A stretch of 64,000 nucleotides of DNA, taken from contig QZKV01000090.1 of the NCBI GenBank assembly GCA_003599575.1, positions 1-64,000 on the forward strand. Direction: 5' to 3'. Every line of letters begins with the position of its first letter. The stretch's first letter is position 1. The notes below the pieces were generated by a model. The model saw only the letters and a program-made list of their open reading frames with translations, searched no databases and was not told the origin of the DNA. The position numbers and the translations under genes were made by a program. Positions 1 through 8,341 of the stretch are shown here, one piece after another. The stretch is from Desulfobacteraceae bacterium (lineage in GTDB: Bacteria > Desulfobacterota > Desulfobacteria > Desulfobacterales > Desulfosarcinaceae).

Positions 1-741
1 TCCGCCCGTTTTTCACCCGTGCAATTCTTCTGGCGTGCTTTTCCGTGCACCTTTCGCCGCCATTGGCGCACGTTTGCGATCAGCCTGGCCGTCATGCTCG
101 CCGGCAGCCTTTTCGGCGGTGCGGCGGTCGTGATCGATCCGCAAGCCAAGGCGATCCTGATGCCGTTCGAACATCTGCAGATGGACCCGGCCGAACGGGT
201 CGTCAAAGAGGAAGATTCCTCCGCAGCGGACCGGCTCAAAGGCCGCAAAGGCAGTTTTTCGGCATTTTTGATGACCCACAACACCCGGGTATCCATTTTG
301 GTACTGGCCTTGGGAATGACGTGGGGAATTGGAACCGTTTTGCTGCTGTTCAGCAACGGCGTGATGCTCGGCGCCGTTGCGGCCGACTACCTGCGCGCGG
401 GGCAAAGCGCCTTTCTGATAGGCTGGCTGCTGCCGCACGGCGCTACGGAAATCCCCTCCATTCTGATCGCCGGGCAGGCCGGCCTGTTGCTGGCGGGGGC
501 GCTCATCGGAGGCACTGCGGCCCAGCCCCTGGGCGAACGGCTGAGGACTGTGGCGCCGGATGTGGTGACGCTGGTCGGCGGAGTGGCCGTGCTGCTGTTC
601 TGGGCCGGATTGGTGGAAGCCTTTTTTTCGCAGTACCATGCCCCGACCATTCCCTATGCGGCCAAAATCATTTTCGGCCTGCTGGAACTCGGCTTGCTAG
701 TTCTTTTTTTGCGCTATGCCGGGCGCCATAGAGGAATTTGA
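1..741 (+). CDS. SpoIIM/DUF95 family membrane protein (5' end missing)
   Basis: The frame is open to the window edge, so the gene probably starts upstream; a GTG at 19 is the first start codon inside the window. About 240 residues are visible. They contain several hydrophobic membrane segments, a conserved N-terminal-half block with LMTHNTRVS, a glycine-rich segment after it, and LLPHGATEIPSI, which is the hallmark of the SpoIIM (stage II sporulation protein M) family. Outside spore formers this family commonly sits beside RDD proteins, MoxR ATPases and DUF58 proteins, and an RDD gene follows here on the same strand. The role in non-sporulating bacteria is not settled. The family call is good; any function would be inference. 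Confidence 0.85.
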   Translation, partial: SARFSPVQFFWRAFPCTFRRHWRTFAISLAVMLAGSLFGGAAVVIDPQAKAILMPFEHLQMDPAERVVKEEDSSAADRLKGRKGSFSAFLMTHNTRVSILVLALGMTWGIGTVLLLFSNGVMLGAVAADYLRAGQSAFLIGWLLPHGATEIPSILIAGQAGLLLAGALIGGTAAQPLGERLRTVAPDVVTLVGGVAVLLFWAGLVEAFFSQYHAPTIPYAAKIIFGLLELGLLVLFLRYAGRHRGI

Positions 742-765
742 GATGAATTGCGACTTATGGATTTA

Positions 766-838
766 GATTTCAAATTTCAAATTTCAAATTTGAAATCCGA
801 TATAATGAAATTTGAGATTTGAAATTTCAAATCTCAAA
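766..838. repeat. AT-rich palindromic intergenic element (two adjacent inverted repeats)
   Basis: The gap between the SpoIIM-like gene and the RDD gene holds two dyads built from the same words, ATTTCAAAT and ATTTGAAAT. The first has arms at 766-776 and 787-797 that are perfect complements. The second, 811-838, is a 28-bp perfect palindrome. Tandem copies of the unit lie within 768-791. The composition is far more AT-rich than the flanking genes. It could be a dispersed intergenic repeat, a regulator site or a weak terminator; there is no T-tract. Confidence 0.75.
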
Positions 839-852
839 AGGAACAAACCTGC

Positions 853-1632
853 ATGGAACCGAACCCTGAAAGCCCTGCTCGAGAAGATGATCTGACCATC
901 CGCACGCCCGAAGGGGTCGCCTTTTCCCTGCCCCTGGCCGGACCGGTCAGTCGTTTTTTGGCCTGGCTGCTGGATTTGGCCTGTCTATCGGTGCTGTTCA
1001 AGCTGATCTCGGTCGTCGTAAATCTTCTCGGCCTCGTCAGCCGCGATGTCTCCCAGGCGTTTGGCATCGTGCTTTTCTTTGCGCTCAACATCGGCTACTC
1101 CATTTGCCTGGAATGGTTTTGGAACGGTCAGACCGCCGGTAAGCGCGTGTTGGGCCTGCGTGTCATGGATATCAACGGCCTGCGCATACGGCCCAGCCAG
1201 ATCGTGCTCCGCAACCTTCTGCGCGCCGTGGACAGTTTGCCGCTCTTCTACCTCGTGGGGGGATCGGTGTGCCTGGCGACCCGCCACCTGCAGAGGTTGG
1301 GAGATCTGGCCGCCAACACCATCGTGGTCAAGATCGCTCAGGCTGTCGAGCCCCGGGTCGATCGGGTTCTTGCGCCGCATCATTACAATTCGTTGCGGCA
1401 CTATCCACATCTGGTCGCGCGACTGCGCCAGCAAATCAGCCCCACAGAAGCGCGTGCGGCCCTGCAAGCCCTATTGCGCAGGGACGAGTTGATTCCTGCG
1501 GCGCGCGTGGAGTTGTTCTGCCTGATGGCGGATCATTTCAAAACCGCGGTAAAGTTCCCTCAGGATGCCTTGGAGGGGATTTCCGATGAACAGTACGTGC
1601 GGGATGTGACCGACGTGCTCTTCAGAAGATGA
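853..1632 (+). CDS. RDD family membrane protein
   Basis: This 259-residue protein has the RDD signature in its first half: a conserved Arg in the first membrane segment (VSRFLAWLLDLACL), a second segment, then the GKRVLGLRVMDINGLRIRP block and a third segment with DSLPLFYLVGG. The C-terminal 100 residues are hydrophilic and probably cytoplasmic. The ATG follows AAAGGA with about 8 bases between. It lies downstream of the SpoIIM-like gene, an arrangement seen in many proteobacteria, so the two may act together in the membrane. RDD proteins have been linked to ion transport in a few cases, but no substrate can be read from the sequence. Confidence 0.88.
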   Translation: MEPNPESPAREDDLTIRTPEGVAFSLPLAGPVSRFLAWLLDLACLSVLFKLISVVVNLLGLVSRDVSQAFGIVLFFALNIGYSICLEWFWNGQTAGKRVLGLRVMDINGLRIRPSQIVLRNLLRAVDSLPLFYLVGGSVCLATRHLQRLGDLAANTIVVKIAQAVEPRVDRVLAPHHYNSLRHYPHLVARLRQQISPTEARAALQALLRRDELIPAARVELFCLMADHFKTAVKFPQDALEGISDEQYVRDVTDVLFRR

Positions 1633-1701
1633 TGGGCATGGCCGGTCTTTTGCACCACGGCACCTGCGCCTCTGTATCCCCTGTGGTGAATTAGGCCAGG
1701 T

Positions 1702-2541
1702 TCACGAATGCGCCGATTCAGGATCTTGTGCAGGGGACCGCGTGAACACCCGTTCGGCGGCCAAGGAGATGAAGAAACCGGTACCCGCGGCCAGGATGAT
1801 GCAGGCGCCGGCGGTTAGGTTCAGGTAAAAAGCGGCTATCAGGCCGATTAAAGTGAATGCGGCGCTCAACACGCAGGACCACCCCATCATCTGCAGCAGG
1901 GAACGGGTGAATTTTTCGGCGATGAAAGGCGGAATGGTCAGCAGCGCGATCACCAGTATCAGGCCCACCACACGGATGGTCAGCACGACCGCCAGCGCGA
2001 GCAGGCATACCAGCAGATAATAGAGGCGTTTTACGGGCACGCGGCGGATGCGCGCAAACTCTTCATCATAGGAGAGAGCCAAAAAATCCGAATAGTACAA
2101 CAAGACGACGGCCGTCATAACCAGGGCCGCGGCCGCCATCACCCACAGGTCCGATTGGGGCACGGCCAGGATGCTGCCGAAAAGATAGCTCATCAGATCC
2201 GCCGGATAACCGGGGCTCAGATCGATGAAAACGATGCCCATGGCCATGCCCACGGCCCAAACGGCGCCGATGACCGCATCGGCGCGATGCTTGATGTTCA
2301 TGCTGGCGGCGGCCATCACGATTGCGGCCAACAGTGAGAAGCCAAAGGTCCCCAGCAGGTAGGGCCAGCGCAGCAGAAAAGCCAACCCGATGCCGCCGTA
2401 GGCCGCGTGGGCAATCCCACCGGATAAAAAAACCATGCGGTTGGCCACGGCCAGCGTGCCCATTACCCCGCAAATGAAGCTTACCAGCAAACCCGCCAGC
2501 AAGGCATTGCGCATGAACTCAAATTGAAAGATATCGATCAT
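1702..2541 (-). CDS. znuB: Metal (zinc-type) ABC transporter permease, ABC-3 family
   Basis: A polytopic inner-membrane protein of 279 residues with the ABC-3 family features: an FMRNALLAG N-terminus, FLSGGIAHAAYGGIG after the second segment, and the RVVGLILVIALLTIPP block near the C-terminus. It would form the channel of a high-affinity divalent metal importer. An AAGG lies 7 bases before the ATG. It is the third gene of a minus-strand operon (binding protein, ATPase, permease). Zinc is preferred over manganese or iron because of the His-rich loop in the binding protein, but the permease alone does not decide the metal. Confidence 0.92.
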   Translation of the reverse strand: MIDIFQFEFMRNALLAGLLVSFICGVMGTLAVANRMVFLSGGIAHAAYGGIGLAFLLRWPYLLGTFGFSLLAAIVMAAASMNIKHRADAVIGAVWAVGMAMGIVFIDLSPGYPADLMSYLFGSILAVPQSDLWVMAAAALVMTAVVLLYYSDFLALSYDEEFARIRRVPVKRLYYLLVCLLALAVVLTIRVVGLILVIALLTIPPFIAEKFTRSLLQMMGWSCVLSAAFTLIGLIAAFYLNLTAGACIILAAGTGFFISLAAERVFTRSPAQDPESAHS

Positions 2542-2613
2542 GTACGGACCTTATAAGGGAGTCATTGGAGGAGCCTGTCCATGTATAAATGGCGGATTGA
2601 TCCACACCTGCCC

Positions 2614-3393
2614 CTACTCTTCCTTGTGCTTGCGCAGCACCCGGTGCGGGACGCCGTGGGCGACCAGTTCCACCGGACAGGCTTCGCCGGGCGTATGGGG
2701 ATACATGATTTCCATCATGGCGTGGGTCAGCTCCGGCTGATCGTGATAATACAGCTGACGATTCACGCAGGCCACGGATTTTACATGGGTCGACAAGGCC
2801 AGCAAATCGTGGCTGACCATCACGATGGTCATTTCCGCATTGAGCTGTTCCAGCAGGCAGTACAGCTCGATTTGTCCTTGGGCATCGATTCCGGCCGTGG
2901 GTTCGTCCAGAAAAAGGATCTGCGGCTCCGAGGCCAGCGCCCGGGCGATAAAGACCCGCTGGCGTTGCCCGCCGGAGATATCCCCGAAGCGTCGCGCGGC
3001 CAAATCGGCCACTCCGGTTTGGGAAAGGACCTTCAGGGCCAGACTCCGCTGCGCGCGCGAGGCACGGGGCCATTTGGCGCCGGGCATCAAGCCGCCCATG
3101 AGGACCACATCCAACACCGTAATGGGAAAAGTCAGGTCGATCGTGGAACTCTGGGGCACATAGCCTATTCTATGGCTGACCTCGCGTGGCGGCCGTCCGC
3201 AGACGCGCACCGTGCCTTGGGAGGGTTCCAGCAGCCCCAGCAATACCTTCAGCAAGGTGGTCTTGCCGCCTCCGTTGGGCCCGATCACGGCGACAAAATC
3301 GCCTCGTGCGATCTGCAGATTGATTTCTTCCAGCACAGTATCGCCATTATAGGCAAACCATACCCTGCGCGATTCGATGATCGGGTCGGTCAT
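2614..3393 (-). CDS. znuC: Metal (zinc-type) ABC transporter ATP-binding protein
   Basis: A 259-residue ABC ATPase with Walker A (GPNGGGKTT), Q-loop (YVPQS), signature (SGGQRQR), Walker B (ILFLDEPTAGID) and H-loop (MVSHD) in the expected order. Its start ATG overlaps the TGA of the upstream binding-protein gene, which indicates translational coupling. It would power metal import through the permease encoded 72 bases downstream. The C-terminal tail carries several His and Cys residues, as in many ZnuC-type subunits. Confidence 0.93.
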   Translation of the reverse strand: MTDPIIESRRVWFAYNGDTVLEEINLQIARGDFVAVIGPNGGGKTTLLKVLLGLLEPSQGTVRVCGRPPREVSHRIGYVPQSSTIDLTFPITVLDVVLMGGLMPGAKWPRASRAQRSLALKVLSQTGVADLAARRFGDISGGQRQRVFIARALASEPQILFLDEPTAGIDAQGQIELYCLLEQLNAEMTIVMVSHDLLALSTHVKSVACVNRQLYYHDQPELTHAMMEIMYPHTPGEACPVELVAHGVPHRVLRKHKEE

Positions 3394-4286
3394 GGGTTTT
3401 TCCCCGGCATATTGGTTTTAATCTCTTCGGCCAGTCGCAAGAGGTGGTCCATCAGATCGGGGGCGTACGGATCGGCCGAAACAACCTTGCCGCCAATGGC
3501 GCCGGTGATCGTTTGAGCGCTGCGGCTGGAAAATTGCGGCTGCACAAAGATCACCCGGATGTCCCACTCCTTGGCCTGCCGGATCAGCTTTTGCAGCTGG
3601 GCCGGTTTGGGTTCCTTGCCGGCGATCTCGACCGGCACCTGGATCAGCCCGTAAGTATTTGCAAAATAACCCCAGGAAGGGTGGAAGACCATAAAGCGAC
3701 CGCCCCTGTGGTTCGCCAGCAGGCGCCGTATGCGTTGGTCCAGGTCATCCAGTTCCTGCAGCAGGGTTGCACAATGCCGGTCAAATTGAGCCGCGTGCGC
3801 GGGATCGGCCCTGACCAGGGCGTCCCGGATGGTGGCGGCCATGATTTTGATCAGCGGCGGCGACAGCCAGATATGCGGATCAGAATGGCTTTGCGCATGA
3901 TCGCCGCCCGCATGGTCGTGGTTCTGCAAGGGCTGTTTTTCTATTCCCCGGTCGGTGGCCACCACGTGCAATTGGCGATTGAGGGCGGAAAACTTGGGAA
4001 GCCACACGTTTTCAAACTCGATTCCGATGCTGAAGTAGAGGCTCGCCTTGGACAAGGCGGCCATCTGGGCGGGCCTGGGTTCATAGACGTGCGGGTTGGC
4101 GCCCGGCGGAACCATCACCTGAACATCCACACGGTCTTTGCCAATTTGTTGCACGATTTGTTTCTGGGGCAGGATGCTGACGAACACCGGCAGAGGGGCG
4201 GCGGAGCTCCCCCAAGCCCCCTGCAGCGCAAGCGCCAGCATGAGTATCGAATATGGGATGATCAAACATTTGTGTTTGGACATCAT
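3390..4286 (-). CDS. znuA: Periplasmic zinc-type substrate-binding protein (ZnuA/TroA family)
   Basis: A 298-residue secreted protein starting at one of two adjacent ATG codons (4286 or 4283) preceded by AGGA. It has a hydrophobic signal segment, then VFVSILPQKQIV typical of cluster A-I metal-binding proteins. GANPHVYEP supplies the first metal-ligand His. A His/Asp-rich loop (HDHAGGDHAQSHSDPH) follows, and is characteristic of zinc-specific ZnuA proteins. FMVFHPSWGYFA supplies another ligand His and VQPQFSS lies in the second lobe. A longer reading frame upstream exists but lacks a signal peptide. It is first in the operon with the ATPase and permease; a Zur-like dyad lies 74 bases upstream. 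Confidence 0.93.
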   Translation of the reverse strand: MMSKHKCLIIPYSILMLALALQGAWGSSAAPLPVFVSILPQKQIVQQIGKDRVDVQVMVPPGANPHVYEPRPAQMAALSKASLYFSIGIEFENVWLPKFSALNRQLHVVATDRGIEKQPLQNHDHAGGDHAQSHSDPHIWLSPPLIKIMAATIRDALVRADPAHAAQFDRHCATLLQELDDLDQRIRRLLANHRGGRFMVFHPSWGYFANTYGLIQVPVEIAGKEPKPAQLQKLIRQAKEWDIRVIFVQPQFSSRSAQTITGAIGGKVVSADPYAPDLMDHLLRLAEEIKTNMPGKNP

Positions 4287-4359
4287 AATGGTTCCTGAAA
4301 TCTTGTGCCGGCAGAGATCGGGCCTGTGGTGTGGAAACAGGCGGTCGGAAATCCAAAAA

Positions 4360-4374
4360 TGCAACTCATTTGCA
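4360..4374 (-). promoter_or_regulatory. Zur-like operator candidate upstream of znuA
   Basis: The dyad TGCAACTCATTTGCA has perfect outer arms (TGCAA and TTGCA) around a short centre. It lies in the 291-base gap between the znuA start and the HIT gene, 74 bases upstream of the znuA ATG, where an operator would be expected. Zur boxes are short dyads of this size, but I cannot confirm the consensus for this lineage. No regulator gene of the Fur/Zur family is present nearby. Nothing else was recognised in the gap. Confidence 0.4.
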
Positions 4375-4577
4375 CACGCGCGGTTCAAAATCAAGCACGG
4401 ACTCGGTAGTCAGCAATTCAAGCGGACAGCATGCGTGCAGCAAGAAGATGAACATCTGTTCAAAAGAGATTCCACCCACCCTTGGGGACCTTCGGCGTCT
4501 ATGCCCACAAGCTTGGCCGAATCTTTTCTTGGTCATCGCGAACTGCCGTCGATCCGGCCGGCCCTTCAACATAGGTC

Positions 4578-4925
4578 TCATCGACGCATCAGCATGGGAC
4601 CCAGGCGGCGTCCCCCGAACAGGTGCATGTGCAGGTGAAACACCACCTGGTTGGCATCTCGGTTGCAGTTGACCAGCAGCCGATAACCGCTTTCCGCAAT
4701 ACCTTCCTGCTCGGCGACGCGTTTGGCCACTGTGAACATATGTCCGATGCACTGCTCATCTTCGGGCGTCACGTCATTGACCGTTGGGATCTCCTTGTTG
4801 GGAACGATGAGAACATGGACCGGGGCCTGCGGATCGATATCGCGGAAGGCGGTTACCTGATCGTCCTGATAGACGATGGCGGCGCTGATCTCGCCTTTAA
4901 TGATTTTAGAAAAGAGTGTCGGCAT
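4578..4925 (-). CDS. HIT family (histidine triad, HINT-like) protein
   Basis: A 115-residue protein that starts at the ATG preceded by AGGAG (8-base spacing), giving [13 protein letters not shown], the standard start of HINT proteins. It ends with the histidine triad HLHMHLFGG close to the C-terminus. HINT proteins are cytoplasmic nucleotide phosphoramidate hydrolases or transferases that act on AMP conjugates; the central His of the triad is the nucleophile. The length matches the family. The gene starts 10 bases after the stop of the cation-efflux gene, so the two are probably cotranscribed. Confidence 0.93.
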   Translation of the reverse strand: MPTLFSKIIKGEISAAIVYQDDQVTAFRDIDPQAPVHVLIVPNKEIPTVNDVTPEDEQCIGHMFTVAKRVAEQEGIAESGYRLLVNCNRDANQVVFHLHMHLFGGRRLGPMLMRR

Positions 4926-4935
4926 GATGTCGCTC

Positions 4936-5991
4936 CTATCGGTTATTTTCTTCCTCCTGGGAAAGACCAGCGGAGGGTCGCACCATTCGTTCGCGGTTCC
5001 AGTCATGGCGGGAATTCGGTATGAACGTGCGCTGCTGGCAGGCCGGTTGCCTGCACACCCTGCATTCGGAGGGATGGCACGGGTCCATGTGCACCAGGAC
5101 GCCGGCGTTGCCCCTGAACTCCTCGATCAACATTTTTTCGAGGATCTTGGCTTCCCGGTGGGCCTGGTTCAGCAGAATGCCTTCGGGCAGCACCAAATGA
5201 AGATCGATGTGGATGGTCGTGCCTGCGCGCCAGGCGCGCAGCTGGTGGATGTCGATCCATTCGGGACGCCGGTTGCGGACCAGCAGAAGTGATATGCGTT
5301 CAAGCAGATCGGGGTCCGAGGCATCCATCAGGCGCTTGAAGGATTGTATGACCAACTGGCCGCCGGTAATGAGAATGGTGATCCCCACAAGACAGGCGAC
5401 GACGCCGTCGATGCGCAACCAGCCGGTCCAGTATACCAGCAGCAGGCCGATGATCACGGCCGTCGAGGAGGTGACATCGGTCAGGATGTGCTTGCCGTCC
5501 GCAGTCAGGGCCAGGGAATCGGTACGTCGCCCGACGCGAACCAAATAGATTCCCAGCAGCAGGTTGATCACTGTGGCGGCACCCAGGATCAGCAGGCCCT
5601 GTTCCAGGTGGGGCAGCGGCCGGGGGGTCAGCAGGTACTGTATGCCATGATAGAAAATGGCGAAGGCCGCACCGCTGATCAGGGCGCCTTCGAATCCGGC
5701 CGAAAAGTACTCGATCTTTCCATGTCCATAGGGGTGGCTCAGGTCCGGTGGTTTGGCCGCCATCCAGATGCTCATGACGGCGAACACACTGGCCGCGACA
5801 TTGACAACCGATTCAAGGGCATCGGACAGTACGGCCGTTGAGTTGGTCAGCCGATAGGTCAGAAACTTGAGGGCGAGAAGGAGAATGCTGACCGCCACCG
5901 ACAAACCGATGGCCTGCATGCGCATGCGCTGGGTCGCGGCAGCGCCTTGAGGGCGTGAGGCTGTTTTGGATGTCGTGGCGTTATGCGTCAT
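4936..5991 (-). CDS. Cation diffusion facilitator (CDF) metal exporter with Cys-rich tail
   Basis: A 351-residue inner-membrane protein of the CDF family. It shows the conserved ALESVVNV region of transmembrane segment 2, preceded by the Asp of SDALES, and the HPYGHGKIE loop. TM5 carries the LTSSTAV-like stretch with conserved Asp ([15 protein letters not shown]). The cytoplasmic ferredoxin-like domain follows at about residues 220-310. Proton-driven export of Zn2+, Fe2+ or Mn2+ is expected. After the normal C-terminus there is a tail with four Cys and one His within about 17 residues ([16 protein letters not shown]), which is not part of the core family and may bind metal. It is upstream of the HIT gene. 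Confidence 0.9.
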   Translation of the reverse strand: MTHNATTSKTASRPQGAAATQRMRMQAIGLSVAVSILLLALKFLTYRLTNSTAVLSDALESVVNVAASVFAVMSIWMAAKPPDLSHPYGHGKIEYFSAGFEGALISGAAFAIFYHGIQYLLTPRPLPHLEQGLLILGAATVINLLLGIYLVRVGRRTDSLALTADGKHILTDVTSSTAVIIGLLLVYWTGWLRIDGVVACLVGITILITGGQLVIQSFKRLMDASDPDLLERISLLLVRNRRPEWIDIHQLRAWRAGTTIHIDLHLVLPEGILLNQAHREAKILEKMLIEEFRGNAGVLVHMDPCHPSECRVCRQPACQQRTFIPNSRHDWNRERMVRPSAGLSQEEENNR

Positions 5992-6084
5992 CGGTTATCC
6001 GGCTGGTGGAACAGGACGCTTTGTTCTTAATTAACTTGCTGAACTTATTGAAACACAATGTTAAATAGAAATGGTGGATGTCAA

Positions 6085-7005
6085 TTACAATTTTTCGAAG
6101 ACCAGCCCGGGCCGGATCCCGGCGCCGGCCAGCACTGACGGCGTCGTGACGCCCGTGAGCAGGAGCGCCGTGCGAAAAGCCATCTTCCGGCCGCCGGCGA
6201 TGTCGGAATTCAAATTGTCGCCGACCATTAAAATGGTGTCGGCCGGGATGGCGGACCCGCGCTGCTGTTCCAAATGACGATGGGCCATCTTAAATATGGG
6301 CGGATACGGTTTGCCCAAATAAATGGGCTCGATCTTCAGGCCGTATGCTTCCAGCACGCGCTGTATAAATCGTGCGACAGCGCCGGCGGCGATATGTATT
6401 TTAAATGTGTGGCCGGGATAGAATTCATCCGGATTGGGCACAATCAATGCCGCCTGGGGCCAATCGATGAAGAAGTTCACCACCGCATTGATCACCGGTT
6501 CCCAGGCATAATGATCTTCTCCGACGATCACGCCGGCACATTGTTTTAATCGGGCCAGTTCCCGCACCGGGGCGAGGCCGGCGGCCCGGGCATAACAGGG
6601 ATCACCGGTATCGCCCATGACAAAAAAGGCCTGTCCGGTAAACCCGTTTGCCTGCACCAGGGGGACAATGGCGTGGCCGCATGAAACGATTTGGCCCGGG
6701 GATACGGGCAGTCCTGAGTGCTGCAGGGTTTCTGCTTTTTCCTCAGTGGAATGATTGCCGTCATTGGTCAGCAACACGTAAGGCATGCCGTGCCGGCGCA
6801 GCCATTGCAGAAGGGTCCGGCTGCCTGGCAATCGCCGGCCGCTGTTCAGCAGAACGCCGTCGATATCAAGGATGATGCCGCCCAGTTCTGAAGAATGGCG
6901 TTCCAACCAGTCTTTTAAGGAATTTCGCATGTGGATATCTGTCCCTGCTGGGGCCGTGCTTCGTTTGGAGCCCTGCAGGTCGGCAAATTGATCGGATCTT
7001 TTCAA
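6085..7005 (-). CDS. HAD superfamily subclass IIA hydrolase (NagD-like)
   Basis: The protein has HAD motif I IILDIDGVLLNS, motif II YVLLTNDGNHS, a C2A cap, the motif III lysine region near YLGKPYPPIF, and motif IV MVGDNLNSDIAGG. The domain order fits NagD/PGP/pyridoxal phosphatases that dephosphorylate small sugar phosphates or nucleotides. The TTG at 7005 overlaps the stop of the upstream dehydrogenase gene and has GGAG 10 bases before it. An ATG at 6930 is an alternative that removes 25 poorly structured residues. The usual order of TNDGNHS and LGKP is kept. The substrate cannot be predicted. Confidence 0.88.
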   Translation of the reverse strand: MKRSDQFADLQGSKRSTAPAGTDIHMRNSLKDWLERHSSELGGIILDIDGVLLNSGRRLPGSRTLLQWLRRHGMPYVLLTNDGNHSTEEKAETLQHSGLPVSPGQIVSCGHAIVPLVQANGFTGQAFFVMGDTGDPCYARAAGLAPVRELARLKQCAGVIVGEDHYAWEPVINAVVNFFIDWPQAALIVPNPDEFYPGHTFKIHIAAGAVARFIQRVLEAYGLKIEPIYLGKPYPPIFKMAHRHLEQQRGSAIPADTILMVGDNLNSDIAGGRKMAFRTALLLTGVTTPSVLAGAGIRPGLVFEKL

Positions 7006-7892
7006 ATGATCGTCTCTCCGTTCATGCGCGCCAGGATCTTGTACAGCGCCTGGGTGCCCAATTCCTGATCGCCTTGGGCCATTGCGGCCACATAGAACTG
7101 ATGCACAAGGGCCAGCCCGGGCAGGCTCAGATGCATGCGTCGGGCCTCATCCAGGGCGATGCCCATGTCCTTGACAAAATGCCGGATATAGAAGCCGGGG
7201 TTGAAATCGTTGCGCGCAATGCGCCGGCCCAGGTTGTTGATGGCCCACGAACTGGCCGCGCCCTGGCCGATCACGTCGATGATCGCATCCGGATCCAATC
7301 CCGTCCGCCGGGCATAGAGCAGGGATTCCACGACTCCAATCATGGTGCCCGCAATCAACACCTGGTTGCACATCTTGGTATGCTGGCCGGCCCCGGCGTC
7401 TCCCATATAGGCGATATTTTTGCCCAGCAGCTGAAAAAGGGGCAGCACACGATCGAAGATCTTTTTGTCGCCGCCCACCATGATCGCCAGAGTGGCATTG
7501 CGAGCGCCGATATCACCGCCCGAAACGGGTGCATCCAGCGCTGCTGCGCCCAGGGCCTGCGCCTTGCGGTAAATGACGGCAGCCAGGTCGGGGCGCGAGG
7601 TGGTCATATCCACGACGATTTTGCCTTGCACGTCGCCGGTCAGTATGCCCTGCGGTCCGAAGAGGACCTCCTCGACATCCTGGGGATATCCCACCATGCA
7701 GAAGAGTATGTCACTGTGTTGTGCCGTTGCCCGGGGGGTGTCGCACCACTGGGCGCCTTTTTCAATCAGGGCGTCGGCCTTGCGCGGGGTGCGGTTGAAC
7801 ACATACACACGATGACCGGCGTCGATCATGTGGCCGCACATGGCCTGGCCCATCACACCCGTGCCGATCCATCCGATGGAAACAGGATTCAT
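7002..7892 (-). CDS. Beta-hydroxyacid dehydrogenase (3-hydroxyisobutyrate dehydrogenase / tartronate semialdehyde reductase family)
   Basis: The 296-residue protein begins at an ATG with AGGAGG 7 bases upstream, giving the nucleotide-binding start IGWIGTGVMGQAM. It has the substrate motif LDAPVSGGDIGARN and the catalytic-lysine block GAGQHTKMCNQVL. The C-terminal all-alpha domain contains the helix with DFNPGFYIRHFVKD. These mark the family that includes MmsB and GarR/GlxR. NRTP after beta-2 favours NADP(H), as in many members. The exact acid is unknown. The stop overlaps the TTG of the HAD hydrolase gene. Confidence 0.9.
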   Translation of the reverse strand: MNPVSIGWIGTGVMGQAMCGHMIDAGHRVYVFNRTPRKADALIEKGAQWCDTPRATAQHSDILFCMVGYPQDVEEVLFGPQGILTGDVQGKIVVDMTTSRPDLAAVIYRKAQALGAAALDAPVSGGDIGARNATLAIMVGGDKKIFDRVLPLFQLLGKNIAYMGDAGAGQHTKMCNQVLIAGTMIGVVESLLYARRTGLDPDAIIDVIGQGAASSWAINNLGRRIARNDFNPGFYIRHFVKDMGIALDEARRMHLSLPGLALVHQFYVAAMAQGDQELGTQALYKILARMNGETII

Positions 7893-8104
7893 GGTTTTGC
7901 CTCCTTTCGAATGCTGTGAGAGATGATCGCGACAGCGTTTACAGACTATCCAAAAATAGGAAAGGAGAGCTAAAGCGCAAACAGCAGGAATGTGCAATAC
8001 GGAAACGCGAAATGGGAACGAAGAATTTGTTCTCCGTTGTTCAGCCTTCAGCCTTCAAAGGCACGCGGATTTGATTTTAAAGCCGCCTCGAATTAGATTC
8101 CGGG

Positions 8105-8341
8105 ATGGAAAATATCCACGTAGAATGCTACAGCGGCTACCGTGGCGAGGAGACCCCGCGGCGCTTCTGGCTGGGCGATCGGTGCATCGGCGTGCGTCAT
8201 GTGACCGATCGCTGGTTGTCGCCCGATCATCGCTATTTCAAAGTGCTGGGGGACGACGGCGGGATCTATATCCTGCGCCATGATGCGAATGCAAATCAGT
8301 GGGAGGTGACCTTTTTTTATCAAACACCGGATTCCGTCTGA
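8105..8341 (+). CDS. Small conserved protein of unknown function
   Basis: A 78-residue soluble protein with a composition typical of a real gene: rich in aromatic and charged residues, with motifs CYSGYRGEETPRRFWLG and DHRYFKVLGDDGGIYILRH. I recognise the general pattern from small uncharacterised Desulfobacterota proteins but cannot name a domain. The ribosome binding site is weak. Its last 22 bases overlap the end of the convergent transglycosylase gene. Function unknown. Confidence 0.7.
   Translation: MENIHVECYSGYRGEETPRRFWLGDRCIGVRHVTDRWLSPDHRYFKVLGDDGGIYILRHDANANQWEVTFFYQTPDSV

Noticed and set aside
4366-4752. 128-codon minus-strand frame overlapping the HIT gene
   Set aside because: Shadow of the HIT gene in another frame; no ribosome site or family features.
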